Origin: Maricaulis sp965657935
GTDB taxonomy: Bacteria; Pseudomonadota; Alphaproteobacteria; Caulobacterales; Maricaulaceae
Direction of reading: 5' to 3'
Length of the DNA stretch: 10,602 bases
NCBI GenBank assembly: GCA_965657935.1
Contig: CBFHQE010000107.1
Coordinates: 1-10,602 of the forward strand
How positions within the stretch are numbered: position 1 is the first letter of the stretch; the number at the start of each line of letters is the position of its first letter. The notes under the pieces are model-generated. The model was not told where the DNA came from. It ran no database searches and worked only from the letters and a program-made list of their open reading frames with translations. The translations under genes were made by a program, and so were the position numbers. Of the stretch, positions 1 through 7,142 are shown piece by piece.

Positions 1-2
1 TC

Positions 3-140
3 ATCCAGATGCTAGAGCTCTTCGGCTTGGCCTCGGACGTCAAACGGCCTAGTGATCTGCCCGCCCGGAAAAACATTCGACCGCTCTCGGACAGGGCCGT
101 CGATGTGGTTTCAGCGGAGCAGCGGGAGGAGCTGCAGTAG
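3..140 (+). CDS. C-terminal end of a truncated-at-edge gene, possibly sulfotransferase family
   Basis: Forty-five codons are open from the left edge to a TAG at 138-140; the start lies outside the window. The visible peptide begins IQMLELFGLASDV, continues with LPARKNIRPLSDRAV, and ends EQREELQ. A short helix ending in FGL, then an 'ARKN-RPLS' stretch and a polar helix, resembles the tail of bacterial sulfotransferase-like proteins, but this is a weak impression from 45 residues. After the TAG the same frame stays open for 24 more codons (LTGYRTRT..., stop at 213-215). The stop could therefore be a nonsense change in a slightly longer protein, or those codons could be chance. The gene points away from the leftward kinase that ends at 268, so the two converge. 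Confidence 0.45.
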   Translation: MQMLELFGLASDVKRPSDLPARKNIRPLSDRAVDVVSAEQREELQ

Positions 141-267
141 CTGACCGGTTACCGCACGCGGACGATCATCAAGGACATGCGCGAACCATCAGGACTGATG
201 CAACTCGTCCAGTAGCCGGATTTGAGCTTCAGCCCTGCGCTTAGTACTACTGGGCTTTGGCACCCCA
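141..267. other. Convergent intergenic gap
   Basis: This lies between the tail of the left-edge gene and the stop of the leftward GAF kinase. A five-base inverted repeat, AGCCC at 231-235 and GGGCT at 252-256 with a 16-nt loop, could be a weak bidirectional terminator, but neither side has a proper T tract. Codons 141-215 are in frame with the upstream gene. Nothing else is recognisable. Confidence 0.35.
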
Positions 268-1584
268 CTACCCCTCATCCGCCTTCTGCAGATGCAGGGC
301 GAACCGGCTGCCCGCCCCGGCTGAACTCTGGACGCTGATCCGGGCGAAGTTGAGGTCGGCGAGTTCCCGGGCCAGTGTCAGACCGAGGCCGGTGCCCTGG
401 GCAGAGATTTCGGTGGCGTCTTCCTCGCGGTGGAAGGGCTCGAAAATGCGTTCCAGGGCCGCGTCGTCAAGACCGATGCCGCTGTCCTCGATGCCGATGG
501 CGACATCGTCATCATCGGCGCTGATGCGCACATGGACCGTGCCGCCCTCGGGGGAGTAGCGGATCGCATTTTCCAGCAACATGCCGAGGATGCGGTGGAC
601 ATGGCGGATGTCACCCACCGCCAGCAATTCGTCTGCGCCGCCATCATCCAGTTCCAGCGTTACGGCGCTTTCTGCGGCCATGCGCTGGACGGGCGCCATG
701 GCGTTTTCTGCTTCCCAGATGGCGTCGAAACTCTCCGGCGCGCTGGGCAGTTTGCCGCCGGCGATCTTGGAGAGGTCGAGAATGTCATTGATGATGCGGG
801 CCAGCCGCTCCCCTGCCGTCTTGATCGTCTCGGCCTGTTCAAAGGCCCGGCCGGTGTCCTCGGCGATGTAACCCTCGCGGGTCAACAGGCCTGAAAAACC
901 GATGATGGCATTGAGGGGGGTACGCAGTTCGTGGGAGGCATTGGCCAGGAAGCTCGCCTGCATCTGCTCGGCATTGCGGGAAATTTCCAGCGATTCTTCG
1001 AGCTCCTGGCGGGCCTGCGTCAGCTCGTCCAGCGCCCAGATGTGGCGCAGCTGGGCGGCGGTGAGGGCCGCGACCGACTCAAACAATTCCTGGCATTTCG
1101 GGGAAAAGAAGCCGGTTTGGTCGTGTTCGCTGTCGATCACGCCGACAATACGTTCGCCATCCAGAATGGGCACGCAGAGTTCTGAACGTGCCTGCATGAG
1201 GTCGTGGATGTAACGGGGGTCTTCGGCAAGTTCATCGATGCGGATCGGTTGACCGGTCGTCGCCACGGAGCCGGTGATGCCGGACCCGACCGGGATCGTC
1301 ATCCGGTTGATGATGGCGCCATCTTCATCATCGAGAGTCTTCTCGCCAATCGCAGCCATCTGTACGAGCTCGCCGCGATCCCGGTCGAGCCGATAGACCA
1401 CACAGTCGATATAGCCCAGCCGGGCCACGACATTGCGGGCGACATAACGATAGAGCTGGGCTTCGTCACGAATGCCGGCGACATCCACGGCAAATTCCCG
1501 GAAGACCCGAACCGGATCCATCGCTGCGGTGGACGGCAAGTGCTTTGGTTCGGAACCGGATATGGATGCGGGCACAGATGGCAT
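268..1584 (-). CDS. Soluble GAF-domain sensor histidine kinase
   Basis: Predicted cytoplasmic two-component kinase of 438 residues. From the ATG at 1584: a GAF domain spans about residues 28-180, with the typical SELCVPILDGERIVGVID core. A charged coiled-coil linker covers about 185-212. The HisKA motif is ASHELRTPLN with phospho-acceptor His218. The HATPase_c domain shows the N box (LLENAIRYSPEGG, Asn339), G1 (EDSGIGL, Asp367), F box (IFEPFHR) and G2 (GTGLGL, from Gly397). No membrane segment is visible, so the ligand or signal is probably intracellular. The start is uncertain: the frame is open to a TTG at 1596, and an ATG at 1521 sits just before the GAF domain. None of the three has a clear Shine-Dalgarno site. 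The gene follows the DUF418 gene by 76 nt on the same strand and has no receiver gene beside it. The kinase call is firm; its signal and partner are unknown. Confidence 0.93.
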   Translation of the reverse strand: MPSVPASISGSEPKHLPSTAAMDPVRVFREFAVDVAGIRDEAQLYRYVARNVVARLGYIDCVVYRLDRDRGELVQMAAIGEKTLDDEDGAIINRMTIPVGSGITGSVATTGQPIRIDELAEDPRYIHDLMQARSELCVPILDGERIVGVIDSEHDQTGFFSPKCQELFESVAALTAAQLRHIWALDELTQARQELEESLEISRNAEQMQASFLANASHELRTPLNAIIGFSGLLTREGYIAEDTGRAFEQAETIKTAGERLARIINDILDLSKIAGGKLPSAPESFDAIWEAENAMAPVQRMAAESAVTLELDDGGADELLAVGDIRHVHRILGMLLENAIRYSPEGGTVHVRISADDDDVAIGIEDSGIGLDDAALERIFEPFHREEDATEISAQGTGLGLTLARELADLNFARISVQSSAGAGSRFALHLQKADEG

Positions 1585-1605
1585 GACAACAAGCAAGTGA
1601 TTGAT

Positions 1606-1621
1606 AGAGACGGCTGTCTCT
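1606..1621. promoter_or_regulatory. Perfect 6-bp inverted repeat upstream of the GAF kinase
   Basis: AGAGAC (1606-1611) and GTCTCT (1616-1621) flank a 4-nt spacer. The site is 22 nt upstream of the ATG at 1584, in the gap after the DUF418 gene. It could be an operator half-site pair, or a small hairpin in the leader or at the end of the DUF418 message. No T tract follows on the transcribed strand, so a standard terminator is unlikely. Confidence 0.3.
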
Positions 1622-1660
1622 CACAAACACCTGCTCGCCGCCAGTTATATCGAATGCGGG

Positions 1661-2845
1661 TTAGCGTTTTATAATCGGTTGAAGCTTGCCATAAGTCAGC
1701 GAACGCCAGAGCCATTCCAGCGGGCCGAACTTGAAGCGGGACAGCCACAGCGGTGACCAGATCAGTTGAAGCGCCCAGACCAGCAAGACCAGTTTGAGCT
1801 GGTCGACACGTTCAACCGTGCCAAACAGACCCAGGCCCGGCGCACCGACAAAGATGAAGGTCATGATCAAGGTCTGGCTCAGATAATTGGTGAAGGCCAT
1901 GCGACCGACACTGGCGAACCAGGCGATGATCAGTTTGAAGGCACCGATCTTGGACAGCAACATCACCAGATTGGCGTAACCGAAGGACAGAACGATACTG
2001 CCGAAGAAGGACCAGGCCAGACCGTCCGCCTTGGCCTGGGCTGAAAATTCGCCCGTGACCATCGTCGTGGTCGACATCCAGTTCAGGTATACGCCAGCCG
2101 CGATGACAACGACGCTCAGGATCAGATAACGCGAGGTGCTCCAGGCGGCGGACAGGAAACCGCTCTTGTAGAGCGCCATCCCCAGGAACATCAGACCCAG
2201 CGTGCGCGGCCCCATGAAGATCATGCTGAACACCTGGCCGATCACGGCAAAAAGGGCGTTCATGGGAATGTGCTGGAGGAAACCCGCGCGGAACGATTCG
2301 ATCATATTGGCCTGCATGTCGGCCATCATCTGTTGTTCCTGCGCCGCACCTTCTGCAGGCGTGAACATGGCGCCGAGATAAGTCAGTCCGACCATGATCA
2401 GGCCACCGATGAGGATCAGAAGAATGCCGAAGAAGGTCAGCTTGCCCACGGACATCTTGCGTGCATTGACCGCGATCATGCCAAGCAGGGCGTAGTGGAC
2501 CAGGATGTCGCCCCACCAGAAGACATAGGCATGAATGGCACCGATCAGCAGCAACCACAGCATGCGTGGATAATGTTTTCCGGTCGTGTCTCCATCACCC
2601 GCCATCAGGATGATGCCGGCCCCGAACAGGGTGGAGAAGATCGTGATGAATTTCATTGCGAAGAAGGTGTGCGCGACGGACCAGACCGTCAGATTGGCCC
2701 CGGTGAGGTCCATCATCAGGGTCGGGTCGTCATACGCCATCGGGGTCATCGCAAACCCCTGTACGTTCATCATCAAGATGCCCAGCACGGCGATCCCGCG
2801 CAGTGCATCAATACTTACCAGTCGATTGGATTGTGGTTCAGCCAT
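1661..2845 (-). CDS. DUF418 family multi-pass inner-membrane protein
   Basis: A 394-residue integral membrane protein. Two features mark it as a DUF418 (YeiB-like) protein. The N terminus has the hallmark RLVSIDALRGIAVLGILMMN. The C-terminal DUF418 region contains SVGRMAFTNYLSQ (about 312-324) and ends with the signature FGPLEWLWRSLTYGK (373-387). About ten hydrophobic helices can be counted between them. The family is related in fold to membrane acyltransferases of the Acyl_transf_3/OpgC type, but no reaction is established, so no substrate is proposed. The ATG at 2845 is preferred over an upstream in-frame TTG at 2872, because GGGGAG sits 6 nt before the ATG and the family's N-terminal motif starts soon after it. 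The gene lies 89 nt downstream of the exchanger and 76 nt upstream of the GAF kinase on the same strand, so co-transcription is possible but not shown. Confidence 0.92.
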   Translation of the reverse strand: MAEPQSNRLVSIDALRGIAVLGILMMNVQGFAMTPMAYDDPTLMMDLTGANLTVWSVAHTFFAMKFITIFSTLFGAGIILMAGDGDTTGKHYPRMLWLLLIGAIHAYVFWWGDILVHYALLGMIAVNARKMSVGKLTFFGILLILIGGLIMVGLTYLGAMFTPAEGAAQEQQMMADMQANMIESFRAGFLQHIPMNALFAVIGQVFSMIFMGPRTLGLMFLGMALYKSGFLSAAWSTSRYLILSVVVIAAGVYLNWMSTTTMVTGEFSAQAKADGLAWSFFGSIVLSFGYANLVMLLSKIGAFKLIIAWFASVGRMAFTNYLSQTLIMTFIFVGAPGLGLFGTVERVDQLKLVLLVWALQLIWSPLWLSRFKFGPLEWLWRSLTYGKLQPIIKR

Positions 2846-2934
2846 GCCGCTCTCCCCTGTCAGGCGATGCAAGCTAGACTGGTGTGTTGCAGAAGTCCCG
2901 GGGAAAAACGCCGGGCGAGTCCCCTGAAGCAGAC
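2846..2934. other. Gap between exchanger and DUF418 genes
   Basis: Eighty-nine nucleotides. They contain the Shine-Dalgarno GGGGAG (complement of 2852-2857) of the DUF418 gene and a GC-only stem, CCCGG (2897-2901) with CCGGG (2911-2915), around a 9-nt loop. The stem lacks a following T run on the transcribed strand, so it is at most a weak terminator or an RNA-processing hairpin. No promoter could be assigned with confidence. Confidence 0.3.
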
Positions 2935-3918
2935 CTAGAGCACGCTTCGGGCGAGCACGGTGATATAGCCGGCATAGGCTGCGAACAGCAGCAGGCCGAA
3001 AATCCGGCCGATCGGGCGTCGTGCCAGCACGATGCCGGCAATGACGACACTGGCCGCCATCATTACCCAGAAGTCGAGGGCGAAGAAGCCTTCCGGAACC
3101 GGGAGTTCCGAGCCGACGGCTGCAGCGGCGATACCGGTCGCGCCACCGACGGCAAATACGTTGAAGATATTTGAGCCCAGTACGTTACCGATGGCCAGGT
3201 CCGCCTGGCGCCGCAGGGACGCCATGACGACGGTTGCCAGTTCTGGCAGGGAGGTGCCGAACGCCAGCGCAGTGAGGCCAATGATGGATTCATCAATGTC
3301 CAGCGCGCGCGCCGCCTCGGTTCCGCCGATCACGATCATCTGTGCGCCGACCGGCAGGGCGACAAGGCCTACAGCAAGCGCGAACAGGATATTGCTCCAC
3401 TTGTGCGGCAGACCTTCCATACCGTCGATATCGGTCAGTTCCGCCAGGCTCGGATCATCTGTCTTGCCGCGCGCCAGGAAACCGAGAATGCCGACATAGG
3501 CGATAATGGTCGCGAAGAGCGCGTAGGATTCGGTGGGAGATATGATGTGGTCGTAAGAAACGCCAACCAGGGCAATGGCGGCCACCAGTGCGAAGATGGC
3601 ATTGCGGCGCACACCCGGTGTGGTCGTGGCGATGGCGCCAAAGACGGCGGGAAGACCCAGAACAAGCAGGAAGTTGGCGATGTTGGAGCCAACGATATTG
3701 CCCATCGCCAGGCCCGGCGCGCCCGCTAAGGCAGATTGCACGCTGACCACCAATTCCGGTGCAGACGTGCCAAAGGCGATGATCGTCAGGCCGACAAAAA
3801 GCGAGGGAAGCTTCCAGCGCCGTGCCAGGCCAGCTCCGCCCCGGACGAGGTAGTCACCCCCAAACAGGAGGACGACAATACCGCCGAGAATCAATGCTAT
3901 GAAAACCGGAGCCGACAT
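2935..3918 (-). CDS. CaCA-family Na+/Ca2+ (or K+/Ca2+) exchanger, YrbG type
   Basis: A 327-residue inner-membrane cation antiporter with about ten membrane helices and the two inverted alpha repeats that define the Ca2+:cation antiporter family. Alpha-1 has GLTIIAFGTSAPEL (43-56, ion-binding Glu55) followed by GNIVGSNIANFLLVLG (73-88). Alpha-2 has GLTALAFGTSLPEL (214-227, Glu226) followed by GNVLGSNIFNVFAVGG (244-259). An acidic, hydrophilic loop at about 151-173 (TDDPSLAELTDIDGMEG) separates the halves, as in full-length members. Both halves carry the Gly-Ser-Asn motif, so the two-fold site looks intact. By family knowledge it should extrude Ca2+ against a Na+ or H+ gradient; the exact ions cannot be read from the sequence. 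The ATG at 3918 has only a weak upstream GAG. It follows the 26-residue membrane peptide gene by 27 nt and may be co-translated with it. Confidence 0.95.
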   Translation of the reverse strand: MSAPVFIALILGGIVVLLFGGDYLVRGGAGLARRWKLPSLFVGLTIIAFGTSAPELVVSVQSALAGAPGLAMGNIVGSNIANFLLVLGLPAVFGAIATTTPGVRRNAIFALVAAIALVGVSYDHIISPTESYALFATIIAYVGILGFLARGKTDDPSLAELTDIDGMEGLPHKWSNILFALAVGLVALPVGAQMIVIGGTEAARALDIDESIIGLTALAFGTSLPELATVVMASLRRQADLAIGNVLGSNIFNVFAVGGATGIAAAAVGSELPVPEGFFALDFWVMMAASVVIAGIVLARRPIGRIFGLLLFAAYAGYITVLARSVL

Positions 3919-3945
3919 GACTTAACTCAGTACTCTGAAAGTGGA

Positions 3946-4026
3946 CTAGTCGAAGCGATGATACTCGATGAGATTGAGCAGTCCGAACAGGCCGGCAACC
4001 AGGCCAAGGGCAACAAGAGCATACAT
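3946..4026 (-). CDS. 26-residue single-pass membrane peptide
   Basis: A short open frame from an ATG (complement of 4024-4026) to a TAG (complement of 3946-3948). The peptide starts MYALVALGLVAGLFGLL, one continuous hydrophobic helix of about 18 residues, and ends with a polar tail, NLIEYHRFD. Short proteins with one helix and an 'N-hydrophobic-E/D-aromatic-x-R-hydrophobic-D' tail are a pattern I associate with small unannotated alphaproteobacterial proteins, but I cannot name a family. Position supports translation: the gene is leftward, 27 nt before the exchanger, and opens the leftward block opposite the NUDIX gene. The upstream sequence has only a GGGG run about 7 nt before the ATG, so initiation evidence is modest. 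It might be an accessory subunit of the exchanger (inference) or a leader peptide. Confidence 0.6.
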   Translation of the reverse strand: MYALVALGLVAGLFGLLNLIEYHRFD

Positions 4027-4101
4027 GGATAAACCCCAAATCAATTTAGTTCGAAGGTTACATAGCGCGCTCATGGCCTGCTGGCCAGTCGGAGACGTCG
4101 T
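4027..4101. promoter_or_regulatory. Divergent promoter region between small peptide gene and NUDIX gene
   Basis: Seventy-five nucleotides separate two divergent starts, so promoters for both directions must lie here or overlap the coding ends. The AT-richest part is about 4031-4055. An inverted repeat, TGGCC (4074-4078) and GGCCA (4083-4087), sits just before the NUDIX ribosome site GGAG (4091-4094, 7 nt before the ATG) and could be an operator or a leader hairpin. I could not assign -35/-10 boxes with confidence. Confidence 0.4.
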
Positions 4102-4572
4102 ATGAGCTGGAGATGGCAGCTGGAACCGCTATTGCGCCCGCTTTTCCAGGCCTGGTGGCGCATGAAACGTGGAACGACACTGGGAGTGCGGGTTCTCGCT
4201 CAGCGCGAGGATGGCGCTATTATGCTGGTTAAACACACCTATATGGCCGGCTGGCATTTGCCGGGGGGTGGTGTTGAAAACGGTGAGATTGCCGTCGAGG
4301 CCGCCGAGCGCGAGCTGGAAGAGGAAGCGGGTCTGAGCGCGCGGGGACAGCTGGCACTGGCCGGGATTTTCGCAAACCACAAATTCTTTCGCGGCGATCA
4401 CGTTATACTTTATACTGTTTCGGGTGCGGAAATCTGTGAACCGGCAGACCAGGGCGAGATCGCCGAACGGGACTGGTTCAGGACTGACAACCTGCCTGAG
4501 GACGTGTCTCCAGCCACATTGAGGCGTATCCGTGAACACGCCGGAATGCACGCCATAAGCCAGCACTGGTAG
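4102..4572 (+). CDS. NUDIX hydrolase
   Basis: A 156-residue cytoplasmic pyrophosphohydrolase. The 23-residue Nudix box G-x5-E-x7-R-E-U-x-E-E-x-G-U is complete at residues 56-78, with Gly56, Glu62, Arg70, Glu71, Glu74, Glu75 and Gly77 all in place, so Mg2+ binding and catalysis should be intact. It is preceded by the usual strand and turn WHLPGGG. The family cleaves nucleoside diphosphates linked to another group (X); the substrate cannot be assigned, and no ADP-ribose- or MutT-specific motif is evident. An amphipathic, tryptophan-rich N-terminal stretch (MSWRWQLEPLLRPLFQAWWR) precedes the domain and might touch the membrane or a partner. The ATG at 4102 is supported by GGAG 7 nt upstream. It is divergent from the exchanger block and separated from the kinase operon by 226 nt, so it is probably its own unit. 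Confidence 0.94.
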   Translation: MSWRWQLEPLLRPLFQAWWRMKRGTTLGVRVLAQREDGAIMLVKHTYMAGWHLPGGGVENGEIAVEAAERELEEEAGLSARGQLALAGIFANHKFFRGDHVILYTVSGAEICEPADQGEIAERDWFRTDNLPEDVSPATLRRIREHAGMHAISQHW

Positions 4573-4798
4573 AAAAAGTTGCGGTGTGCCATCGACCCGT
4601 TCCTGCGAGGGTTGTGAGGATGAGGGCCAACGGCACACCGCGGGGCGCACGCTGTCGAAACTAGGTGAGGCTGCCTGAACGCTGGCTGAAGCAATCGACC
4701 CAAGTTTCGCCGTGGATTCGGCACAAGATTGTGTTTTAGTGGTCCAATTGGCGGCTAGATGTGCCTAAAGTGTCCTGGGATCGATTCGAAGACGCTAA
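4573..4798. other. 226-nt gap with strong inverted repeats upstream of the kinase operon
   Basis: There is no convincing open frame here. Three paired elements are visible. A perfect 10-bp pair, GCGGTGTGCC (4581-4590) and GGCACACCGC (4632-4641), encloses a 6-bp hairpin, CGACCC (4593-4598) with GGGTTG (4609-4614, one G-T pair). A 7-bp pair, CGAAACT (4656-4662) and AGTTTCG (4703-4709), follows. The octamer ATCGACCC occurs at 4591-4598 and again at 4694-4701, so both copies could pair with GGGTTG. A CCAATTGG palindrome lies at 4744-4751. The first structure is too long-looped and lacks the T run expected of an intrinsic terminator for the NUDIX gene. The gap must also carry the promoter of the kinase operon, but I could not fix its boxes. 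Confidence 0.5.
4581..4641 (+). ncRNA. Possible structured RNA leader element (unassigned)
   Basis: A perfect 10-bp stem closes a 41-nt interior that holds its own 6-bp hairpin with a 10-nt loop. The outer stem can be lengthened by two G-T pairs (4579-4580 with 4642-4643). It does not match any riboswitch or small-RNA consensus I know. It lies 9 nt after the NUDIX stop and about 160 nt before the first kinase start, so it could end the NUDIX message, lead the kinase message, or be a DNA-level protein site. Transcription is not shown. Confidence 0.25.
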
Positions 4799-7111
4799 AT
4801 GGCTGACACCTCTGACGATCAGGCTTCGCAAGCGGAAGGCGAACAACCGCCCGTGCTCAAGGATGACGACCTCCTCGAACCGGATAACTGGATCGGTCAG
4901 ATTCTGCCCGGAATCCTGGCGGTTGGTTTCATCATCATTGTTGCCCTGGCCGTAATGGCTGGCGAGCGCGGTCTGATGTCATCTGCGCGGACCACCAACC
5001 AGGCGACGCTCGAAACTGTCCTGGCCAACACTTTCCAGCGTTATGAGGATTGGGCCGCACAACAGGAAAGCCACGTCCGAATCTGGTCTCAGGATGTCGA
5101 TGTTCAGGGGGCCGTGCGCGAACTCAATTTCGTGCCTGCCGCCACCAGCTTGCGCGCCTCTCCGCTGCAGGTCGAGTTGTCGGTGATGCTCACACCGTGG
5201 CTGGATGAGTACGGATATACCGGGTTTTCCGCAGTCTCGGCTGACGGCATCGTGCTGGCCGGAAATGCCAGCGAAGTCCTCGGCGCCCCCTCGCTCGCCA
5301 TGACCCATGTCGACATGGAACGTCTGCTGGCCAACGGGGTGACGCTCAGCGCGCCGTACATATCCGACGAGTTGGGCGAGGCGGACGAACACGGCTTGCT
5401 GGAACGTCCCCTGATGCACGCGGTCTCGCTGATCCAGGATGGTGAGGATCTGCTTGGATATCTGGTTTTCGACCTCGATCCACGCCTCCAGTATACAGCG
5501 ACGTTCCAGGTCGGACGCACCGGGGCCTCCGGCGATACTTTCGTCGTTGACGACCAGGGGCGGCTCCTGTCCAGCTCGCGTTATGAAGACATCATGATCG
5601 CTGAAGGCTTGCTGGTGGAGAGCCACCCATCCTTGCTGCATCTTGAGGTGCGCGATCCGGGCCTGGACTTGACCGTGGTCGGTCGGCCGCAACGCCCTTA
5701 CTCCGAATGGCCGCTCACCTATGCGGCTGCCGATGTGGTCAGTGGTAATTCCGACACCAATCTGCGCGGTTATCGCGATCTTCGCGGCAAGCTCGTCATG
5801 GGGGCTTGGCAATGGTTTCCCGAACGCAATTTCGGCATTGTCACCGAGGTTGAGGTTTCAGAAGCGCTCGCCGGCGCCAACCAGGCCCGCGCGGTTTTGC
5901 GGGTCTTTGCCGTGGCAATGGCGCTGTCCTTCATCCTCCTGGCCGTGCTGTTCAGCGCCCACCGAAATATCTCGCGCCAGCGCGCCTTGGTAACGCATGA
6001 AGCCAAGCAGCGATTTTCCCAGATTTTGATGACCGCGGCCGAAGGCATTTACGGGATCGATGGCGACGGGCGTGTGACGTTCATCAATCCTCGCGCCTGC
6101 GAAATGCTGGGTTACGTCGAGGATGAACTGATCGGCAAGGTCATGCACTCCATGGCGCACCATTCTCATCGTGATGGCTCGCTGTATCCGAAAGAGGAAT
6201 GTCCGGTGCACACGCATGGGGTGCCGATCGAGGAAACGGATGAGGAAGTCTTCTGGACCAAGAATGGCCAGCCCATTCCGGTCGAATTCTCGACCTCTGC
6301 CATTGATCCGGACAATCCGGGCGCGGGTGCGGTTATCACCTTCCGTGACATCACCAAGCGCAAGCGCGACGAACAGGCGCTGCGTCGTTACGCCCAGGAG
6401 CTGAAGCGCTCGAATGCGGAGCTGCAGGAGTTTGCCTATGCGGCCTCGCATGACCTGCAGGAACCGCTGCGCAAGATCCAGGCCTTTGGCGAGCGTTTGA
6501 ACAACAAGTATGCGCCGGCGCTCGACGATACGGGACGACACTATCTCGAACGCATGGTCGATGCGGCCGGGCGCATGCGTCGCCTGATCGACGATTTGCT
6601 GAGCTATTCTCGTGTGAATTCGAAGACGACGTCCTATCTGCCGGTCGAATTGGCCGGCGTGGTGGCGGATGTCTTGTCTGACCTGGAACCTCGTATCGCT
6701 TCAGAGGATGCCAAGATCCGCGTCGGCGAGCTGCCGGCCATCGAGGCGGATCCGGGCCAGATGCACCAGCTCTTCCTGAACCTGCTGGCCAACGCGCTGA
6801 AATTCCGCCGGACCGGTGTCACGCCGAGCATTACCATCGAGGGCAATGTCGAGGTGGGTGAGGCCGGTGCGGTCGCACGCATTTCCATTACTGACAATGG
6901 TATCGGGTTCGAGCCGCGCCATGCCGAACGCATTTTCGGCATGTTCGAGCGTCTGCATGGCCGGGAAGAATTTGATGGCACCGGAGTTGGCTTGGCCACC
7001 TGCCGCAAGATCGCCGAACGTCACTCCGGCGAGCTGACGGCCTGGGGTGAGCCGGATGCGGGCGCCGTGTTTACTCTAATACTGCCAATCCGCCAGGGAA
7101 CAGTGATATAG
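4799..7111 (+). CDS. Membrane sensor histidine kinase: dCache - PAS - HisKA - HATPase_c
   Basis: A 770-residue inner-membrane kinase. TM1 is at about 36-55 and TM2 at about 366-387; the roughly 310 residues between them are periplasmic. This region reads as a double-Cache sensor: a first subdomain around YGYTGFSAVSADGIVLAG (138-155), then GRTGASGDTFVVDDQGRLLS (239-258), and the membrane-proximal GYRDLRGKLVMGAWQWFPE (324-342) typical of such sensors. A cytoplasmic PAS domain follows (about 402-522), containing HHSHRDGSLYPKEECPV. The kinase core has AYAASHDLQEPLRKI with phospho-acceptor His551, N box NLLANALKF (Asn665), G1 DNGIGF (Asp699), F box FGMFERLH and G2 GTGVGLA (from Gly727). The SHDLQEPL type of HisKA is shared with Cph1-like phytochrome kinases, which work with Rcp1-type receivers; such a receiver is encoded two genes downstream. 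The ligand is unknown. The ATG at 4799 has a weak GAAG upstream. The catalytic half is duplicated in the next gene. Confidence 0.95.
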   Translation: MADTSDDQASQAEGEQPPVLKDDDLLEPDNWIGQILPGILAVGFIIIVALAVMAGERGLMSSARTTNQATLETVLANTFQRYEDWAAQQESHVRIWSQDVDVQGAVRELNFVPAATSLRASPLQVELSVMLTPWLDEYGYTGFSAVSADGIVLAGNASEVLGAPSLAMTHVDMERLLANGVTLSAPYISDELGEADEHGLLERPLMHAVSLIQDGEDLLGYLVFDLDPRLQYTATFQVGRTGASGDTFVVDDQGRLLSSSRYEDIMIAEGLLVESHPSLLHLEVRDPGLDLTVVGRPQRPYSEWPLTYAAADVVSGNSDTNLRGYRDLRGKLVMGAWQWFPERNFGIVTEVEVSEALAGANQARAVLRVFAVAMALSFILLAVLFSAHRNISRQRALVTHEAKQRFSQILMTAAEGIYGIDGDGRVTFINPRACEMLGYVEDELIGKVMHSMAHHSHRDGSLYPKEECPVHTHGVPIEETDEEVFWTKNGQPIPVEFSTSAIDPDNPGAGAVITFRDITKRKRDEQALRRYAQELKRSNAELQEFAYAASHDLQEPLRKIQAFGERLNNKYAPALDDTGRHYLERMVDAAGRMRRLIDDLLSYSRVNSKTTSYLPVELAGVVADVLSDLEPRIASEDAKIRVGELPAIEADPGQMHQLFLNLLANALKFRRTGVTPSITIEGNVEVGEAGAVARISITDNGIGFEPRHAERIFGMFERLHGREEFDGTGVGLATCRKIAERHSGELTAWGEPDAGAVFTLILPIRQGTVI

Positions 7112-7132
7112 GTTCAACAACGCTGCCGGAAC

Positions 7133-7136
7133 GGAG
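7133..7136 (+). promoter_or_regulatory. Ribosome binding site fixing a TTG start
   Basis: GGAG lies 6 nt before the TTG at 7143. No in-frame ATG precedes the two membrane helices of the second kinase, so this site supports TTG as the true start. Confidence 0.7.
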
Positions 7137-7142
7137 ACCGGA

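Noticed and set aside
1812..2558. A 248-codon minus-strand frame inside the DUF418 gene
   Set aside because: It is a different frame within a gene that has clear family signatures, and its Cys/His/Arg-rich composition is unlike a real protein.
2270..2938. A 222-codon plus-strand frame opposite the DUF418 gene
   Set aside because: It is an antisense shadow, highly charged and His/Asp/Gln-rich, with no start support.
4581..4641. Inverted repeat as a tRNA, SRP RNA or mobile-element end
   Set aside because: There is no cloverleaf, no SRP loop consensus, no transposase and no target-site duplication nearby.
4722..4737. CACA-AGAT-TGTG followed by TTTTA as an intrinsic terminator
   Set aside because: The stem is only 4-5 bp, AT-rich and followed by a very short T run; too weak to call.
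4979..5812. A 277-codon minus-strand frame opposite the dCache region
   Set aside because: It is a shadow of the first kinase; the kinase frame has coherent domains and the antisense frame has none.
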